A stretch of DNA of 51,311 nucleotides from Corynebacterium yonathiae. GTDB lineage: Bacteria > Actinomycetota > Actinomycetes > Mycobacteriales > Mycobacteriaceae. The position numbers were made by a program, and so were the translations under genes. Below are positions 1-7,660 of this stretch, in pieces. Under the pieces are notes generated by a model. The model did not search any database. It saw only the letters and a list, made by a program, of their open reading frames with translations, and was not told where the DNA came from. The stretch lies in the NCBI RefSeq assembly GCF_027570195.1, contig NZ_JAKMUZ010000019.1, positions 1 to 51,311 on the forward strand, given 5' to 3'. Within the stretch, counting starts at the first letter, position 1. Each line of letters starts with the position of its first letter.

Positions 1-33
1 GTGAGAACATACTTATAGGAAGACTTTGAAGCT

Positions 34-77
34 AAAAAATCCCCGCCCAACTCACCCAAAGAGAGTCGACGGGGAAA
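34..77 (-). terminator. Putative terminator of the rpmE2-rpmF operon
   Basis: Read on the minus strand downstream of rpmF, a TTCCCCG / CGGGGA inverted repeat (arms near 40-45 and 71-76) is followed by a run of six T. The loop is long (about 25 bases) and the stem short, so this is a modest candidate for a rho-independent terminator. Confidence 0.5.
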
Positions 78-90
78 TTAAAATAAGAGC

Positions 91-264
91 TTAGAACTGC
101 TCTACATCAACCAGACCCAGCTTGGCAGCCTTGACCAGGCGGCGCGGGATACGCACGGTCTGGCCATCGATGTTGACTTCCTGGAGGGCTACGTTGTCAG
201 CCTTCCACTGGGAACGACGTGCGTGGGTATTCGCACGGGACTTCTTAAACTTAGGAGTTGCCAT
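91..264 (-). CDS. rpmF: 50S ribosomal protein L32
   Basis: This 57-residue basic protein is a component of the large ribosomal subunit. It starts [17 protein letters not shown] and ends LVDVEQF, which is the actinobacterial L32 pattern, and its length is normal for the family. It contains no cysteines, so it is a form without a zinc knuckle. The start at 264 is supported by a strong purine-rich ribosome site (AAGGAGGAGA) about 7 bases upstream. It lies 15 bases downstream of the L31 gene on the same strand, so the two are almost certainly cotranscribed, and a hairpin with a T-run follows it. Confidence 0.93.
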   Translation of the reverse strand: MATPKFKKSRANTHARRSQWKADNVALQEVNIDGQTVRIPRRLVKAAKLGLVDVEQF

Positions 265-279
265 TTTCTACTCTCCTCC

Positions 280-549
280 TTACGCGTTCTTCTTCTTGCG
301 GCGAGCCATGCCACCGAAGCGCTGGTTGAAGCGCTCGACGCGGCCGGCGGTATCCATAACGCGCTGTGCACCAGTCCAGAATGGGTGGGACTCAGCGGTA
401 ACGTCAACGACGATCAGTGGGTACTCGTTGCCGTCTTCCCACTCCACAGTGCGGTCGGAGGAAGCGGTGGACTTGGTCAAAAAGGAGTGACCGGTACCAG
501 CATCACGGAAGACTACCGGGTGGTAATCCGGGTGAATATCTTTCTTCAT
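280..549 (-). CDS. rpmE2: 50S ribosomal protein L31 type B (zinc-independent)
   Basis: This 89-residue L31 begins [16 protein letters not shown] and has the [22 protein letters not shown] core typical of type B L31. It has no cysteines, so the zinc-binding CxxC of type A L31 is absent. In many bacteria such forms replace the zinc form when zinc is scarce. An AGGGA ribosome site sits 7-8 bases upstream. It is the first gene of the minus-strand pair with rpmF and is divergent from the rpmB operon, which also encodes cysteine-poor ribosomal proteins. Whether a zinc-type L31 exists elsewhere cannot be seen here. Confidence 0.95.
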   Translation of the reverse strand: MKKDIHPDYHPVVFRDAGTGHSFLTKSTASSDRTVEWEDGNEYPLIVVDVTAESHPFWTGAQRVMDTAGRVERFNQRFGGMARRKKKNA

Positions 550-1024
550 ATATATTCCCTCAGGGTTGGACTACGGGTCGGTTCTACGCGTTTACTGCGA
601 AGATCGTGCCCGAGTTGGGACGTACAAATTTCACTCTGTCAACCGCGCACCGCGTGGCACGGGTCAACAACCTGGATTATCCTACAGTCAACTACCCCAG
701 ATACGAAATCCCCAACCGGCGTCAACCACTCAGTTCACACACGTTTCTTGCATTACGCGCGACAGGCCCACACAGACAAACACCACCCCAGCACGGCAAA
801 CGGACCAGCTACCGCACGAAGGCAGCGATTAGGTAAATCGCGCCCAAGGCTGTAAGATTTTCCCTTGCTGTTGTCAAAATATACGTTTTACGCCCCGTCT
901 ACTGGTGTTTGACGATGGCGCCGCACCCGCTCACACCTCACTTTTGAGCACTGCCACCCTCACACGGCAGTCGGCGCTTCATTGTCTATAGCCATGATGT
1001 GGGCGGCTAGGAGAAAGAAGACCC
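550..1024. other. 475-base gap between divergent ribosomal protein operons
   Basis: No credible gene is seen here; the open frames that cross it have no family signature. It must hold the divergent promoters of rpmE2-rpmF and rpmB-rpmG-rpsN-rpsR. Four GTCAAC hexamers occur on the plus strand at 638, 663, 687 and 721. A loose AAAA-N6-TTTT symmetry lies near 876-889. I could not recognise a convincing Zur operator. The rpmB ribosome site (TAGGAGAAAG) is near 1008-1017. Confidence 0.5.
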
Positions 1025-1261
1025 ATGTCGGCTATTTGCCAGGTAACGGGCCGCAAGCCGGAATTCGGCAAGCAGGTCTCGCACTCGCACCGCCGCACTT
1101 CGCGCCGTTGGAACCCCAACGTGCAGCGTCGTCGCTACTACCTGCCCTCTGAGGGCCGTACCATCACCCTGAATGTTTCCACCAAGGGCATGAAGATCAT
1201 CGACCGCGATGGCATCGAGTCCGTTGTGGCTAAGATTCGCGCACGTGGGGAGAAGATTTAA
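1025..1261 (+). CDS. rpmB: 50S ribosomal protein L28
   Basis: This 78-residue large-subunit protein carries the L28 core ([21 protein letters not shown], then [12 protein letters not shown] and [13 protein letters not shown]). Zinc-binding L28 proteins have paired CxxC motifs. Here the first pair is reduced to Cys5 with Thr at the second position, and no second pair exists, so this is the zinc-independent form. It is the first gene of rpmB-rpmG-rpsN-rpsR, with a 2-base gap to rpmG. An AGGAGA ribosome site lies about 9 bases before the ATG. Confidence 0.95.
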   Translation: MSAICQVTGRKPEFGKQVSHSHRRTSRRWNPNVQRRRYYLPSEGRTITLNVSTKGMKIIDRDGIESVVAKIRARGEKI

Positions 1262-1263
1262 GT

Positions 1264-1428
1264 ATGGCACGTAACGATATCCGCCCAATCATTAAGCTGA
1301 AGTCCACTGCGGGCACCGGTTACACCTACGTGACCCGTAAGAACAAGCGCAACAACCCGGATCGCATCACCCTGAAGAAGTTCGATCCGATTGCCCGCAA
1401 GCACGTCGAATTCCGCGAGGAGCGATAA
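1264..1428 (+). CDS. rpmG: 50S ribosomal protein L33
   Basis: A 54-residue protein starting [20 protein letters not shown] and ending [11 protein letters not shown], the normal L33 pattern and length. The segment [21 protein letters not shown] holds no cysteine, whereas zinc-type L33 has four. It belongs to the zinc-independent class. It sits 2 bases after rpmB and 3 bases before rpsN, so translation of the operon is probably coupled. Confidence 0.95.
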   Translation: MARNDIRPIIKLKSTAGTGYTYVTRKNKRNNPDRITLKKFDPIARKHVEFREER

Positions 1429-1431
1429 TCA

Positions 1432-1737
1432 ATGGCTAAGAAGTCCAAGATCGCTAAGAACGAGCAGCGCAAGGAAATCGTCGCCCGCTATGCGGAGCGT
1501 CGCGCTGAGCTCAAGAAGATCATCAAGAACCCGAACACCCCGGATGAGGAGCGCTTGGAGGCTCAGTTCGAGCTGAACCGCCAGCCTCGTGATGCTTCCC
1601 CAGCCCGCGTTCGTAACCGTGACGCTGCCGATGGCCGCCCACGCGGTTACCTCCGCAAGTTCGGCCTGTCCCGTGTCCGTATGCGCGGCATGGCTCACCG
1701 TGGTGAGCTGCCGGGCGTTCGCAAGTCCAGCTGGTAA
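1432..1737 (+). CDS. rpsN: 30S ribosomal protein S14, cysteine-free type
   Basis: A 101-residue small-subunit protein, the longer cysteine-free class of S14 (zinc-type S14 is about 61 residues with four cysteines). The C-terminal half carries the family core [24 protein letters not shown] and ends GVRKSSW. The N-terminal helix is strongly charged ([15 protein letters not shown]). It lies in the rpmB operon, 3 bases after rpmG. In many bacteria such copies are induced under zinc limitation; that regulation is inferred, not seen. Confidence 0.96.
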   Translation: MAKKSKIAKNEQRKEIVARYAERRAELKKIIKNPNTPDEERLEAQFELNRQPRDASPARVRNRDAADGRPRGYLRKFGLSRVRMRGMAHRGELPGVRKSSW

Positions 1738-1752
1738 AGGGGTAATTGCACA

Positions 1753-2007
1753 ATGGCTAATAAGCGCAATAACCAAAAGAAGTTCCGTATGGAGCAGAGC
1801 CGTCGCCCAAAGAAGAACCCTTTGAAGGCTGAGGGCATCGAGAAGGTGGACTACAAGGACACCAAGACTCTGCGTCTATTCATCTCGGATCGCCACAAGA
1901 TCCGTTCCCGTCGCGTCACCGGTCTGACTCCGCAGCAGCAGCGTCAGGTTGCTACTGCAGTCAAGAACGCACGCGAAATGGCTCTCCTGCCGTTCACCAC
2001 CCGCTAA
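1753..2007 (+). CDS. rpsR: 30S ribosomal protein S18, zinc-independent type
   Basis: An 84-residue S18. The conserved S18 core is present ([18 protein letters not shown], then [29 protein letters not shown]). The N-terminal segment that in zinc-type S18 contains CxxC has [13 protein letters not shown] instead, so no metal site is expected. It is the last gene of the rpmB-rpmG-rpsN-rpsR operon and is followed by a strong terminator hairpin. Confidence 0.95.
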   Translation: MANKRNNQKKFRMEQSRRPKKNPLKAEGIEKVDYKDTKTLRLFISDRHKIRSRRVTGLTPQQQRQVATAVKNAREMALLPFTTR

Positions 2008-2073
2008 ACAGTAGCTGGGTATCAACAGCGCACTTTTGCCGCTGGCAAGTGTGACACGGTAAAAGAACCATTC

Positions 2074-2120
2074 ACTTTCGCCGCCTCCCTCCTCGAGGGC
2101 AGGCGGCGAAAGTCGTTTTT
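2074..2120 (+). terminator. Rho-independent terminator after rpsR
   Basis: A perfect 13-base inverted repeat (ACTTTCGCCGCCT at 2074-2086, its complement at 2101-2113) is closed by a 14-base loop that itself pairs CCCTC with GAGGG. It is followed by CGTTTTT. This closes the ribosomal protein operon. Confidence 0.88.
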
Positions 2121-2248
2121 ACCCCCTTGTCCCCTCCCCTAGACCCATATGCCCAGCCCTAAAGGTTCAGGTGTTAGATTGAAAGCATTCGTGCCTCCGC
2201 AACTACTTGGGGAAGCACCGGCCCCGCACTAGTGAAAGGCAGTGAACA

Positions 2249-3028
2249 ATGGCCCTGCACCAATCCCTACTCGACCTCTCCGAGCTTGCCCCGCACTGCC
2301 AGTCCCGCGCTACCGCCCGCGGACTACTCGCAGAGGCCCAAGATATCCTGCGCAATGCTGTCGCTCACCAAGACGATGAGATTGAATTGGCGCACTGGTA
2401 TTCTCGCTTGATTACGGATATTGTTCGCTCCCCTGGGGTCAACTCCCCGGTCCGCCTTACCGGCGCTGCCGCCCGTGGGGACCAGCTGCCATCGATGCCG
2501 GTGGAATGGATTGGCCAAGATGCAGATCTTCTAGAGGTCTTCTCTGATGTCGGTCTCCGAGCTCAAGAATCAGCTGATTCTATCGCCGCACGCGTCGATG
2601 CCGGCCTACCCCTCGGAAACGGCAGCGAGCAAGCACTTCTTGAGGAAGCCTTGGCTCAGCGCCCTCCTGCCCTAAAGATGGTGGACGGCTTGCCGGATCG
2701 GGATGCTGACGTAGATATCAAAGCCACCCTGCTCTCGCCCATCGCAGCTATTGCTCGCTGGGCGGCGCCGGGGCCGCGCCCGACGGTGGATCGCTTGGCC
2801 ATTGGCGTGGAGCGCGATCTGCTCAGCGCCGCTGACGCGGAATCTTTGGACCTAGCGTGGCGTACCGGCTATGCACTAGAGTTGCGCCGTTGGTACGAAC
2901 GCGTCAGCGAGCACTCGACTACGCTGCGAGATCTGCCGCCGCTCGACCGCACAGCTTATGGCTCGGCCTGCCGCATCGTCTCAGCTACGTTTGAATCCAT
3001 TGCACGGCGGGCAGAAGAATATAAATAG
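2249..3028 (+). CDS. DUF294-like putative nucleotidyltransferase (degenerate)
   Basis: A 259-residue soluble protein. Residues about 145-255 resemble the C-terminal substrate-binding domain of DUF294 proteins (RDADVDIKATLLSPIAAIAR, PTVDRLAIG, then LPPLDRTAYGSACRIVSATFESIARR). This fold is shared with PII uridylyltransferase-like proteins. The preceding region should be the nucleotidyltransferase. Its usual GS...R...DxD signature is reduced to GAAARGD (residues 72-78) and PVEW (84-87), so catalysis is doubtful. The start has GAAAGG 9 bases upstream. It lies 102 bases before amtR on the same strand. The family call is from memory of the pattern; the function is unknown, and a role in nitrogen signalling is only suggested by position. 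Confidence 0.6.
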   Translation: MALHQSLLDLSELAPHCQSRATARGLLAEAQDILRNAVAHQDDEIELAHWYSRLITDIVRSPGVNSPVRLTGAAARGDQLPSMPVEWIGQDADLLEVFSDVGLRAQESADSIAARVDAGLPLGNGSEQALLEEALAQRPPALKMVDGLPDRDADVDIKATLLSPIAAIARWAAPGPRPTVDRLAIGVERDLLSAADAESLDLAWRTGYALELRRWYERVSEHSTTLRDLPPLDRTAYGSACRIVSATFESIARRAEEYK

Positions 3029-3088
3029 GCCCTACGGTGCGGATTCGGAAGCTGTACCTAGTCGGGCATAAAATTGTACAGTTGGTTA

Positions 3089-3110
3089 ATAAAAGTGATT
3101 TCTCTTTTAT
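3089..3110. promoter_or_regulatory. Inverted repeat upstream of amtR (possible operator)
   Basis: A perfect 7-base inverted repeat, ATAAAAG at 3089-3095 and CTTTTAT at 3104-3110 with an 8-base spacer. It lies immediately before the ribosome site of amtR (AAAGGAGG near 3112-3119). It does not fit the known AmtR box, CTAT-N6-ATAG. It could be an operator for another regulator or an mRNA hairpin beside the ribosome site. Confidence 0.45.
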
Positions 3111-3130
3111 GAAAGGAGGCGTCCCACCGC

Positions 3131-3847
3131 ATGGCTGGCAATGTCGGTAGGCCGCGTAAACACAGCCCGCGGCGCAGGGGCAATAGCGCCCGTGAGGAGA
3201 TATTGGACGCCTCCTCCGAGCTTTTCACTACCCAGGGTTTTGCTACCACGTCCACGCACCAGATTGCAGACGCGGTTGGTATCCGTCAGGCCTCTTTGTA
3301 CTACCACTTTCCGTCCAAGACGGAGATTTTCCTTACGCTGCTAAATTCCACCATCGAGCCTTCCTTGGAGTTGGCCGATGAGCTGGCCGGCACCGATGCG
3401 GATCCGGCTCAGCGCCTGTGGTCTTTGGTCGCCGCGGAATCGCGTCTGTTGCTTACCAGCGGCTGGAACGTGGGCCGCTTATATCAGCTGCCGGTGGCTA
3501 ATTCTTCGGAGTTCTCCGAGTATCACAGTTCGCGCGATCGCCTGCAGAATCACTTCCGCTCCACCGCCGCCGCCATCGTGGGCAAAGATGATCCCCGGGT
3601 GGAGTTGCCGTTCCACATCGCTTTATCCGTCATTGAGATGCGCCCCAATAACGGCACCCCTCCGTTCGATGCTTCCCAGTCGGTACCGGAGACAGCAGCC
3701 ATGCTTGCCGACGCCGCCCTAGCCGTTCTCGGCGCCTCCGTCCCCGATAACGCCGAGGAAACCACCCTCGAGCTACTGAAAAACCGCAACGACTCCATCT
3801 CCGCGGCCGCCGCCGCAGCGGCCGACCGCAAGAAGAAGTCGCGCTAA
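3131..3847 (+). CDS. amtR: TetR-family nitrogen regulator AmtR
   Basis: A 238-residue TetR-type repressor. The helix-turn-helix (TTSTHQIADAVGIRQASLYYHFPSK, residues about 39-63) and the ligand-domain segments WNVGRLYQLP, AEYH-like EYHSSRDRL and ALSVIEMRPN match C. glutamicum AmtR as I remember it. AmtR represses ammonium uptake and assimilation genes and is released by adenylylated GlnK under nitrogen starvation. It is slightly longer than the C. glutamicum protein because of an Ala-rich, Lys/Arg-ended tail (residues 222-238). A strong AAAGGAGG ribosome site precedes it. It converges on the lipoprotein gene at 3855 with a 7-base gap. Confidence 0.9.
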   Translation: MAGNVGRPRKHSPRRRGNSAREEILDASSELFTTQGFATTSTHQIADAVGIRQASLYYHFPSKTEIFLTLLNSTIEPSLELADELAGTDADPAQRLWSLVAAESRLLLTSGWNVGRLYQLPVANSSEFSEYHSSRDRLQNHFRSTAAAIVGKDDPRVELPFHIALSVIEMRPNNGTPPFDASQSVPETAAMLADAALAVLGASVPDNAEETTLELLKNRNDSISAAAAAAADRKKKSR

Positions 3848-3861
3848 CCCCTCATTAGCGC
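3841..3861. repeat. Hairpin made of two convergent stop-codon regions
   Basis: GCGCTAA (3841-3847) and TTAGCGC (3855-3861) form a perfect 7-base inverted repeat with a 7-base loop. The left arm contains the amtR stop codon and the right arm contains the stop codon of the convergent lipoprotein gene. No T-run follows on either strand, so termination would be imperfect. Confidence 0.6.
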
Positions 3862-4484
3862 TGCCACGACTCCGTAAACTCTCCCGTGGCGGCCAATCCG
3901 CCTCCCTCGCGCACGCTGACGCCGCTCGGGGTCACCACGATAATCGAGGGATCCGCATTGACGTAGTAGTTATTTCCGTCTTGAGTAACGTCGCCCGTTT
4001 GGAACTGCCCATCAAACATCGACGAGCGATAGAACTTGGCTCCACCGCCGGTTTCACAAATGATCACCCTGCCGTCGGGACCAGAGCCGGCGAATAAGGC
4101 ACGCTCAAATCGCTGACAGTTGGCATAGCCGCCGTCCAGCCACCCGTACTCGTTGAAGTTGGAAATGTAGTTACCCACACCACTCTTTTGTCCCCCGCCG
4201 GAAGAGGATGGTGATTCCTGCTTTTCTGTCTGCGTGACCGTGACTACTGGTGGCTCCTCAGGGGCATCCTCCTCTTTCGTTACGGTCTCCTGCGCAGCCG
4301 CGGTTTCCTCGCCACTTTTCTCTTCTTTATCAGCGTTGTCGACCGTGGTCATTCCACTCCCCTGGCCTTTGAAGCTGGGGGTAGCCTCATTCTGAGAGTC
4401 GCTGCAGCCGTTAAGCGCGAGGCTGGCAGCCACGAGCGGGACAAAGCCCGCGGCAAGTGTGCGGAGGCGAGAGCGAGAAGTCAT
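3855..4484 (-). CDS. Small secreted lipoprotein of unknown function
   Basis: A 209-residue protein with a basic N-terminus, a hydrophobic stretch and a lipobox LNGC (Cys27), so it is predicted to be anchored to the outer face of the cytoplasmic membrane. Residues 30-110 are a low-complexity Glu/Thr/Ser linker. The C-terminal domain (about 112-209; WLDGGYANCQRF, DGRVIICETGGGAKFYRS, GNNYYVNADPSIIVV) has two cysteines that could pair. I do not recognise a named family. AAAGGA lies 6 bases before the start. It is the last gene of the perM-purN-purH-lipoprotein run, 25 bases after the SxxK lipoprotein. Confidence 0.8.
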   Translation of the reverse strand: MTSRSRLRTLAAGFVPLVAASLALNGCSDSQNEATPSFKGQGSGMTTVDNADKEEKSGEETAAAQETVTKEEDAPEEPPVVTVTQTEKQESPSSSGGGQKSGVGNYISNFNEYGWLDGGYANCQRFERALFAGSGPDGRVIICETGGGAKFYRSSMFDGQFQTGDVTQDGNNYYVNADPSIIVVTPSGVSVREGGGLAATGEFTESWQR

Positions 4485-4509
4485 GAGTTTTCCTTTCTGG
4501 TGCTAGGAC

Positions 4510-5454
4510 TTAGCAGGCTGGGCTGGGCCACTGCGTATCGGCTTGAGCGAGTTCTTCGGCAATGGATGTAAGAACCGCCTGGGCGGAGGCGTACTGGCCA
4601 TCAGGGGACGAGGCAATCATTGCTACGGCGACATCGTGCCCACCCAACCGGACCATACCCATCTGTCGCACATCGTAAGCACCAGCGGGGTTTGGTCCCC
4701 AGCCGCCCTTCATGAAGGAGCCCGGCAAGGTGCGTAGACCGTAGCTTTGCGCCGGATCGGCGACACCCATGGCGTCGATAATCGGCTGCGCTCCCTCCAC
4801 GCAGCGCAACCCAGCCATAAACTTAGCCTGGTTGCCCACGCTCCACATGGTTTGACCGAAGGCCGTAAACTCCGGTCGGGTGACCTGGGATTGGACTTGG
4901 GTGGCGCTATCGCCTGCCTCCGCAAGAACGCTTTGCGCAGTTTGGGCGGCGGCGGTGCCCTCCCCTAAAGCCGCCCACGCGGCTTTAGCGGCCTCGTTTT
5001 CGGAGTAAGTAATCGCGGAGGACACCAGCTGGCTATCGGCCACACCGGTACGATTCGCCGCAATGAGCACGGGAACTTTGGAAGTCGACCACGCGGCTTC
5101 GGGAGCGGTGCGCCCAGCTTCTACGGTGGAAGTACCATCGGAGACCGCGATGCCTACATTTCCGTGTTCTGCCACGATGCGGTCCAGCACGGCTTGGACA
5201 TCACCGGCAGCGGCTGCAGCCGATGGTTCAGTGGAGGAGGCTGGGGCAGACTCGGCAGCAGGCGCCGCAGATGAAGCCACCGACGGCGCATCCGTGGTCT
5301 CACCATAGAGAGGATCGGCTGTGCCGCGCGCCTCGGTATTGACAAAAGTAGGGGAATTATCCGCCGCATTCTCATCGCCGCAGGCACTCAGTGCGAGCAT
5401 GCATGCGATGAGCGCAGCTGCCGGGTGCCAGGCCCGGCGGATAGGGAACGTCAT
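4510..5454 (-). CDS. SxxK serine-hydrolase-like lipoprotein (beta-lactamase/PBP fold)
   Basis: A 314-residue lipoprotein with lipobox LSAC (Cys25) and an Ala/Ser/Pro-rich linker to about residue 84. The rest carries the three motifs of active-site serine penicillin-recognising enzymes: S123-TSK126 (SxxK), S151-EN153 (SxN) and K249-GG251 (KTG-like). It is probably a class A beta-lactamase-like protein, but the usual EPxLN loop is not obvious. The substrate could be peptidoglycan peptide or a beta-lactam; this cannot be decided. It starts 15 bases after the purH stop and is likely cotranscribed. C218 and the terminal C314 could form a disulfide. Confidence 0.78.
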   Translation of the reverse strand: MTFPIRRAWHPAAALIACMLALSACGDENAADNSPTFVNTEARGTADPLYGETTDAPSVASSAAPAAESAPASSTEPSAAAAAGDVQAVLDRIVAEHGNVGIAVSDGTSTVEAGRTAPEAAWSTSKVPVLIAANRTGVADSQLVSSAITYSENEAAKAAWAALGEGTAAAQTAQSVLAEAGDSATQVQSQVTRPEFTAFGQTMWSVGNQAKFMAGLRCVEGAQPIIDAMGVADPAQSYGLRTLPGSFMKGGWGPNPAGAYDVRQMGMVRLGGHDVAVAMIASSPDGQYASAQAVLTSIAEELAQADTQWPSPAC

Positions 5455-5469
5455 GAAACCTAGCTTAGG

Positions 5470-7002
5470 CTAGTGCGCGAAGTGGCGGGTACCGGTCAGA
5501 TAAAGGGTGACGCCGGCTGCCTTGGCCGCTGCAATGACTTCTTCATCGCGGATGGAGCCGCCGGGCTGAACAACGGCCTTCACGCCGGCGTCGAGAAGCA
5601 CCTGCAAACCATCGGCGAATGGGAAGAAGGCATCGGAAGCGGCGAAGGACCCCTCGGTGCGGTTGGCACCATCGGCCAGGGTATTGGCGCGCTCGACGGC
5701 GAGCTTGGCAGAGTCAACGCGGTTGACCTGCCCCATGCCCACGCCCACGGTCGCATTGTCCTTGGCTAACAAGATCGCATTGGACTTCACCGCGCGCACG
5801 GCGCGCCACGCGAACTCGAGCTCGGCCATATCGGACTCGTTGAGAGCCTCGCCTGCCGCCAGGGTCCAGTTGGCCGGGTTATCGCCCTCGGCCTGGTAGG
5901 TATCTGGCTCCTGGGTGAGCACACCGCCAGAGATGTACTTGCGCTCTTCGTGCTGGTCCTCGTGCTCCGCCTGGAGCACGCGCAGGTTCTTCTTGGCCTT
6001 GAGCACCTCGATGGCACCGTCCTCGTAGGAAGGAGCGACGATAACCTCGGTAAAGATTTCCTTGACCTGCTCGGCCATCTCTACGGTGACCTCGCGGTTG
6101 ACGGCAATGACGCCGCCGAAAGCGGACATCGGGTCGCATGCATGCGCTGCGCGGTGGGCAGCGGCGATGGACTCTTCAGAAACGGCAATGCCACAAGGAT
6201 TGGTGTGCTTGATAATCGCCACGCAGGGACGCTCATGATCCCACGCGGCGCGCCAGGCAGCATCCGCATCCTGGTAGTTGTTGTAGCTCATCTCTTTGCC
6301 ATTGAACTGGGTGGCATTAGCAAGCCCCTTGGAACCGATGCGGGTGACAGTGGCTGTTTGGTGCGAGTTCTCACCGTAGCGCAGCGGGGTGGTTTGCCCC
6401 TCCTCGCTGAGCTGGTCCACGAACCAAGCGGAGACAGCCGCATCATAGTCCGCGGTATGCAGGAACGCGTCGCGGGCCAGGCCACGGCGCTGCTCCAGGG
6501 TGAAGCCTCCGTTGTTGATGGCCTCCACGGCCTCGTCATAACGGGAAGGATCCACGACTACGGCAACGGAGGGGTGGTTCTTGGCGGCCGCACGCACCAT
6601 GGATGGACCGCCGATATCGATCTGCTCCACGCAGCCATCGAAGTCCGCGCCGGAAGCGACGGTCTCGCGGAAGGGGTACAGGTTAACTACGACGAGCTGG
6701 AAAGGCTCCACCTCGAGCTCGGAGAGCTGGTTGAGGTGATCTTCCTTGCGGGTATCAGCCAGGATGCCGGCGTGAACGCGCGGGTGCAGCGTCTTGACGC
6801 GGCCTTCCAAGCACTCCGGGAAGCCGGTGAGCTTTTCTACCGGAGTGACCTCGATGCCTAGGTCCGCGATCTTCTTCGCGGTGGAGCCGGTGGAGACGAT
6901 TTCCACCCCTGCCTTATCGAGGGCGCGGGCTAGATCCTCCAGCCCGGTTTTGTCGTACACGCTGATAAGGGCGCGCTTTACCTGCTTGCGGTCTTCGCTC
7001 AT
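5470..7002 (-). CDS. purH: Bifunctional AICAR formyltransferase / IMP cyclohydrolase
   Basis: A 510-residue PurH, catalysing the last two steps of IMP synthesis: formylation of AICAR with 10-formyltetrahydrofolate, and ring closure. The N-terminal IMP cyclohydrolase domain (about 1-150) begins [19 protein letters not shown] and contains STGSTAKKI and [12 protein letters not shown]. The C-terminal transformylase contains LRYGENSHQ and the catalytic IIKHTNPCG segment, and ends [10 protein letters not shown]. The length fits the family. It follows purN by 27 bases on the same strand. Confidence 0.97.
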   Translation of the reverse strand: MSEDRKQVKRALISVYDKTGLEDLARALDKAGVEIVSTGSTAKKIADLGIEVTPVEKLTGFPECLEGRVKTLHPRVHAGILADTRKEDHLNQLSELEVEPFQLVVVNLYPFRETVASGADFDGCVEQIDIGGPSMVRAAAKNHPSVAVVVDPSRYDEAVEAINNGGFTLEQRRGLARDAFLHTADYDAAVSAWFVDQLSEEGQTTPLRYGENSHQTATVTRIGSKGLANATQFNGKEMSYNNYQDADAAWRAAWDHERPCVAIIKHTNPCGIAVSEESIAAAHRAAHACDPMSAFGGVIAVNREVTVEMAEQVKEIFTEVIVAPSYEDGAIEVLKAKKNLRVLQAEHEDQHEERKYISGGVLTQEPDTYQAEGDNPANWTLAAGEALNESDMAELEFAWRAVRAVKSNAILLAKDNATVGVGMGQVNRVDSAKLAVERANTLADGANRTEGSFAASDAFFPFADGLQVLLDAGVKAVVQPGGSIRDEEVIAAAKAAGVTLYLTGTRHFAH

Positions 7003-7029
7003 GAGGAGGATTAAGCCTTTCGAAAAGTC

Positions 7030-7650
7030 TTAGTCTGCGAGTTGAATAGTAAGTTCTTCGTCGTGGATCGCCGCTGCGCGCAGCACCTCCACGATGAGAT
7101 CGCGCTCTACCTGTTTGATGCGCTCGTGGAGGCTGGACTCGTCATCGTCCGCATTGATGGCCACGGGCCGCTGCGCAATGATGGAGCCGGTATCCACGCC
7201 CGCGTCCACAAAGTGAACGGTAGAGCCGGTGATCTTCACGCCATAGTCCAGGGCGTCGCGCACCGCGTGCGCTCCCTTGAAGGCAGGCAGCAGTGCCGGG
7301 TGGGTATTGATAGTGCGGCCTTCAAAGCGGTCCAGGAATCCCTGGCCCAAAATCTTCATAAAGCCCGCAGAAACAACAACGTCTGGCTGCGCAGCATCTA
7401 CTGCGCCAACCAGACGTTGATTCCATTCGGCGCGATCCGCACCCAGCGCCACGACCTCGGTATCGATCCCGTGGTCCTGGGCGCGGGAAATACCGTGGCA
7501 TTCCTTATCCGCCACTACTTTAACTACCTGGTAGTGCCCGGCCTGGGCATCCACGATGGCTTGTAGCAGGGAACCCGTTCCAGAAACGAGCACCACCACT
7601 CGGAGGCGTTTAGGGTCAGCGGTATAGCGCGGAGGCATCGGTGAAGTCAC
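7030..7650 (-). CDS. purN: Phosphoribosylglycinamide formyltransferase (GAR transformylase)
   Basis: A 206-residue PurN that formylates GAR in purine synthesis using 10-formyltetrahydrofolate. The folate site and catalytic Asn-His-Asp are visible in INTHPALLPAFKGAHAVRDAL and VHFVDAGVDTG. The substrate loop reads SGTGSLLQAIVDA. The listed start is GTG; an in-frame ATG at 7638 is also possible, and neither has a strong ribosome site. It lies 10 bases after the PerM-like gene and 27 before purH, the same order (perM-purN-purH) as in Mycobacterium. Confidence 0.95.
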   Translation of the reverse strand: MTSPMPPRYTADPKRLRVVVLVSGTGSLLQAIVDAQAGHYQVVKVVADKECHGISRAQDHGIDTEVVALGADRAEWNQRLVGAVDAAQPDVVVSAGFMKILGQGFLDRFEGRTINTHPALLPAFKGAHAVRDALDYGVKITGSTVHFVDAGVDTGSIIAQRPVAINADDDESSLHERIKQVERDLIVEVLRAAAIHDEELTIQLAD

Positions 7651-7660
7651 GCGCTATAGC

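Noticed and set aside
223..855. 210-residue plus-strand open frame over the L31 gene and the gap
   Set aside because: Overlaps L31 antisense and continues into low-information sequence; no ribosome site or family match.
870..895. Possible Zur operator (AAAA-N6-TTTT symmetry)
   Set aside because: Too few matches to a Zur box to list as a site; only noted in the gap description.
5950..6861. 303-residue plus-strand open frame inside purH
   Set aside because: Fully antisense to a clear purH gene; no motif.
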